Assembly: GCA_025463105.1 (NCBI GenBank)
Contig: JAOAPW010000337.1
Location: 1 to 7,979 of the forward strand
Origin: Candidatus Acidiferrum typicum
GTDB lineage: Bacteria; Acidobacteriota; Terriglobia; Acidiferrales; UBA7541
Reading direction: 5' to 3'
DNA length: 7,979 nt
Both the position numbers and the translations under genes were made by a program. This document shows, piece by piece, positions 6,561 through 7,979 of this stretch. Position 1 is the stretch's first letter, and each line of letters begins with the position of its first letter. Below the pieces are notes generated by a model. That model searched no databases. It had not been told where the DNA came from and saw nothing but the letters and a program-made list of their open reading frames with translations.

Positions 6561-6992
6561 GTGAAGAAACTGTACGTCGGTAATCTTCCTTTTCAAGCGA
6601 CGGAGGAGCAGGTCACTACATTATTCTCTCAGACGGGAGTCACCGCGGCGAACGTTACGCTGGTGCGCGACCGTTTTTCGGGGCAACCGCGTGGATTCGG
6701 ATTTGTCGAGGTCAATAGTGACGATGAAGCCGAGCGCGCCATTCAGGGTCTGAACGGGCATGATTTCATGGGCCGCAACATTGTTGTCAACGAAGCTCGT
6801 CCTCCTCGTGAAGGTGGTGGCGGAGGAGGCGGTGGCCGTCCTGGTGGCGGTGGCGGGCGTGGTGGTTACGGCGGAGGCGGCGGTGGCGGAGGAGGCCGAG
6901 GCGGTGGTGGTGGCCGAGGCGGCGGTGGCGGCGGTGGTGGCCGTGATCGCGGTGATCGCGGCGGTGGTGGTGGCGGAGACCGGCGCTGGTAA
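6561..6992 (+). CDS. RRM-domain RNA-binding protein with Gly/Arg-rich tail
   Basis: A 143-residue protein from the GTG at 6561. Residues 2-80 form one RNA recognition motif: RNP2 is LYVGNL at 4-9 and RNP1 is RGFGFVEV at 44-51, with the aromatic positions Tyr5, Phe46 and Phe48 that stack on RNA bases all present. Residues 85-143 are a low-complexity tail with 44 glycines broken by Arg, one Tyr and one Pro, ending DRRW. The layout is that of bacterial RRM-Gly-rich proteins such as the cyanobacterial Rbp family, which are often cold- or stress-induced and bind single-stranded RNA in the cytoplasm. The specific RNA target is unknown. The gene stands alone: the divergent acyl-CoA ligase lies upstream, an intrinsic terminator follows 33 bases after the stop, and a structured leader precedes it, suggesting its own regulation. 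Gly codons are mixed GGT/GGC/GGA, with a single GGG. Confidence 0.93.
   Translation: MKKLYVGNLPFQATEEQVTTLFSQTGVTAANVTLVRDRFSGQPRGFGFVEVNSDDEAERAIQGLNGHDFMGRNIVVNEARPPREGGGGGGGGRPGGGGGRGGYGGGGGGGGGRGGGGGRGGGGGGGGRDRGDRGGGGGGDRRW
6813..6977 (+). repeat. GGN codon-repeat tract coding the glycine-rich tail
   Basis: About 165 bases made almost wholly of GGT, GGC and GGA codons, interrupted by CGN arginine codons. The glycine runs are 8, 5, 2, 9, 5, 8, 1 and 6 residues long. Such imperfect triplet repeats expand and shrink by whole codons through slippage, which keeps the frame. The G-doublet richness of this strand and the long antisense ORFs over it are by-products of the codon repeat. Confidence 0.85.
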
Positions 6993-7025
6993 TCGCTTCA
7001 CCCAATAATCAAAAGTCGATTTTAG

Positions 7026-7055
7026 AAACGGGGAGCTGCGACGGCTCCCCGTTTT
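7026..7055 (+). terminator. Intrinsic terminator of the RRM gene
   Basis: AAACGGGGAGC (7026-7036) and GCTCCCCGTTT (7044-7054) form a perfect 11-bp stem around a 7-base loop. The GC core closes in a four-T run (7052-7055), 33 bases after the stop at 6992. The T-run is short but the stem is strong. The matching A-run on the 5' side is also short, so activity in the other direction is weaker but possible. Confidence 0.85.
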
Positions 7056-7073
7056 GCATTTCCGGGCGGTCCT

Positions 7074-7096
7074 GGGCCAAGCTCCCTCCTTGGCTC
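7074..7096. repeat. Second intergenic hairpin
   Basis: GCCAAG (7076-7081) and CTTGGC (7089-7094) pair perfectly around CTCCCTC, with two further outer pairs (one G-T, one G-C). There is no T-run. It lies between the terminator and the REP-like pair and may belong to the same repeat unit. Confidence 0.4.
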
Positions 7097-7108
7097 CTCA
7101 AGAAATCC

Positions 7109-7178
7109 CCCGCTTCTGAAGAGGCGGGCTACAATAATTCCCTTTGCGAATTTTGTAGCCCGGGTCTTCAGCCCAGGC
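7109..7178. repeat. REP/BIME-like pair of inverted palindromes
   Basis: Two GC-rich hairpins face each other: CCCGC-N10-GCGGG at 7109-7128, and GCCCGGG-TCTTCAG-CCCAGGC at 7158-7178 (one mismatch). The two units are inverted copies. Bases 7113-7134 and 7153-7174 are reverse complements over 22 positions with four mismatches, including the perfect 9-mer GGGCTACAA/TTGTAGCCC, separated by 18 bases. This is the architecture of bacterial interspersed mosaic elements built from REP sequences and mobilised by RAYT transposases. The copy number and the transposase are outside the window, so the class is inference. Confidence 0.6.
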
Positions 7179-7218
7179 GCTTGATTGCTCCGTCGCACCC
7201 CTGACGTTCATTCGCGAA

Positions 7219-7247
7219 TTGCAACGCGGCTAATAATGGTCTATGCT
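7219..7247 (+). promoter_or_regulatory. Possible promoter of the toxin-antitoxin pair
   Basis: TTGCAA (7219-7224) and TATGCT (7242-7247) each match the sigma-70 consensus at four of six positions with a 17-base spacer. The implied transcript start falls at or just before the ribosome binding site AGGAG (7254-7258), leaving a very short leader, so the match is weak evidence. The TAATAAT at 7231-7237 is an alternative -10 without a good -35. Confidence 0.3.
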
Positions 7248-7264
7248 TTCCCTAGGAGTCTCCA

Positions 7265-7516
7265 ATGGCAACCCTATACGTCGAGAATATCCCTGATGAC
7301 CTGTACGAGGCTCTCCGCGGCCGCGCGCGGGCGCGCCGCCGCTCCATCGCCGCGGAGGTCCTCGCCTTGCTCGAGGAGAACGTCCCCACGGAGCAGGAAT
7401 TGAAGGCCCGGCATAACTTACTGCGCAAACTTATTCAGACGCGTGCGAAGCGAACAAACTCAGGCGGCGCGTTCCCCTCTACCGAAGAAATGCTGCGTGA
7501 GGACCGCGCTCGGTGA
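7265..7516 (+). CDS. Ribbon-helix-helix antitoxin, VapB/FitA type
   Basis: An 83-residue antitoxin. Residues 1-38 (MATLYVENIPDDLYEALR, then RRRSIAAEVLALLEE) fit the Arc/CopG-like ribbon-helix-helix fold: a short beta strand followed by two helices, which dimerises to bind operator DNA. The C-terminal part ends in TEEMLREDRAR, matching the acidic/basic tail that FitA-type antitoxins place in the toxin active-site groove. AGGAG (7254-7258) lies 6 bases before the ATG. The stop overlaps the toxin start by GTGA (7513-7516), the usual antitoxin-first order with coupled translation. The complex normally represses its own promoter, but I could not identify a convincing operator. Confidence 0.88.
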   Translation: MATLYVENIPDDLYEALRGRARARRRSIAAEVLALLEENVPTEQELKARHNLLRKLIQTRAKRTNSGGAFPSTEEMLREDRAR

Positions 7517-7944
7517 CCCTGTTCGTTCTGGACGCAAATGTCGCCGCAAAGTGGTTTCTACCGGCGGCTGGCGAAACACTCGCGGAAGAGGCTTTTACGT
7601 TGCTTGATGAGTACGCCAAGGACGAAGTCCGCTTCATCGTTCCTGATTTGTTCTGGGTGGAATTTGCAAACGTTATGTGGAAGGCGGTTCGACTGGGTCG
7701 CTGTCCTAAAGCGTCAGCGGAAAAGGCGCTGGCGGTCTTGACGCAACGCAATTTCCCTACGGTTCCATCCCTAAAATTGCTCGACAGCGCGTTTCAAATC
7801 GCCACAGCATTTGAACGAACCGTGTACGACTCTCTGTACGTTGCCCTTGCCATCCAGTCCAACGCGCAACTCATCACTGCCGACGAACGCCTGGCAAATT
7901 CTCTGGCTGGTCGTTTTCCGGTGAAATGGCTGGGGGCAATATAG
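7513..7944 (+). CDS. vapC: PIN-domain ribonuclease toxin, VapC type
   Basis: A 143-residue PIN-domain protein filling the whole ORF, the usual VapC length. The four acidic residues expected to bind Mg2+ or Mn2+ are all in place: Asp7 (VLDANV), Glu50 (VEFANV), Asp106 (VYDSLYVALA) and Asp124 (TADERL). It is therefore probably an active endoribonuclease; VapC toxins cleave tRNA or rRNA and stop translation until bound by antitoxin. The start is GTG, overlapping the antitoxin stop by 4 bases; no separate ribosome binding site is evident, so its output should depend on antitoxin translation. The RNA target cannot be told from sequence. No intrinsic terminator is visible in the 35 bases left after the stop. 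Confidence 0.92.
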   Translation: MTLFVLDANVAAKWFLPAAGETLAEEAFTLLDEYAKDEVRFIVPDLFWVEFANVMWKAVRLGRCPKASAEKALAVLTQRNFPTVPSLKLLDSAFQIATAFERTVYDSLYVALAIQSNAQLITADERLANSLAGRFPVKWLGAI

Positions 7945-7979
7945 AGATCAGGAACGCGTAATTTCTGATTAGAATTTGC

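Noticed and set aside
6621..7008. Open frames in other frames and strands over the glycine tract (Ala/Val-, Thr/Ala- or His/Arg-rich)
   Set aside because: They are produced by the GGN codon repeat read in other frames; no start signals or conserved features support them.
7109..7178. Possible CRISPR repeats or an attachment site in the hairpin-rich gap
   Set aside because: There are only two units, they are inverted to each other and not direct repeats, and no integrase, cas gene or tRNA is nearby; a REP-like pair explains them better.

Overview
This window is bacterial, moderately GC-rich (visibly higher in the arginine genes, lower in the 3.4-4.6 kb segment) and almost fully coding. The arginine gene order argG-argH-short GNAT N-acetylglutamate synthase-argJ, the RRM/poly-glycine RNA-binding protein, and the paired intergenic palindromes with a GTAGCCCGGGTCTTCAG-type core all remind me of Acidobacteriota (Terriglobia/Koribacter-like). 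That placement is an inference from memory and was not tested.

Layout. (1) Positions 1-3399 hold four plus-strand arginine genes: the 3' end of argG, argH, a short GNAT-type N-acetylglutamate synthase, and argJ. Each junction is a 4-base stop/start overlap (TTGA, ATGA, ATGA), so the block is read as one translationally coupled operon. The GNAT enzyme can prime the pathway by making N-acetylglutamate, ArgJ recycles the acetyl group when it releases ornithine, and ArgG and ArgH carry out the last two steps to arginine. (2) Positions 3400-3554 form a gap with two inverted repeats. It is followed by a two-helix membrane protein of unknown function (3555-4625) with a very strong ribosome binding site. 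(3) Positions 4652-6271 encode, on the minus strand, a medium/long-chain fatty acid:CoA ligase convergent with the membrane protein. Its upstream region holds a perfect 16-bp palindrome between plausible -35 and -10 boxes. (4) A plus-strand gene (GTG start at 6561) encodes an RRM RNA-binding protein with a 59-residue Gly/Arg tail. It is preceded by a leader that can fold into a nested long hairpin and followed by a clear intrinsic terminator. (5) Positions 7056-7264 are intergenic and dense in hairpins, including a REP/BIME-like inverted pair. (6) A type II toxin-antitoxin pair (ribbon-helix-helix antitoxin, PIN-domain VapC toxin) with a GTGA overlap closes the window.

Most of the window is core metabolism. 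I see no clearly new multi-gene system. The parts most worth a second look are the structured leader of the RRM gene, the palindrome in the acyl-CoA ligase promoter, the uncharacterised membrane protein, and the REP-like element next to the toxin-antitoxin module.
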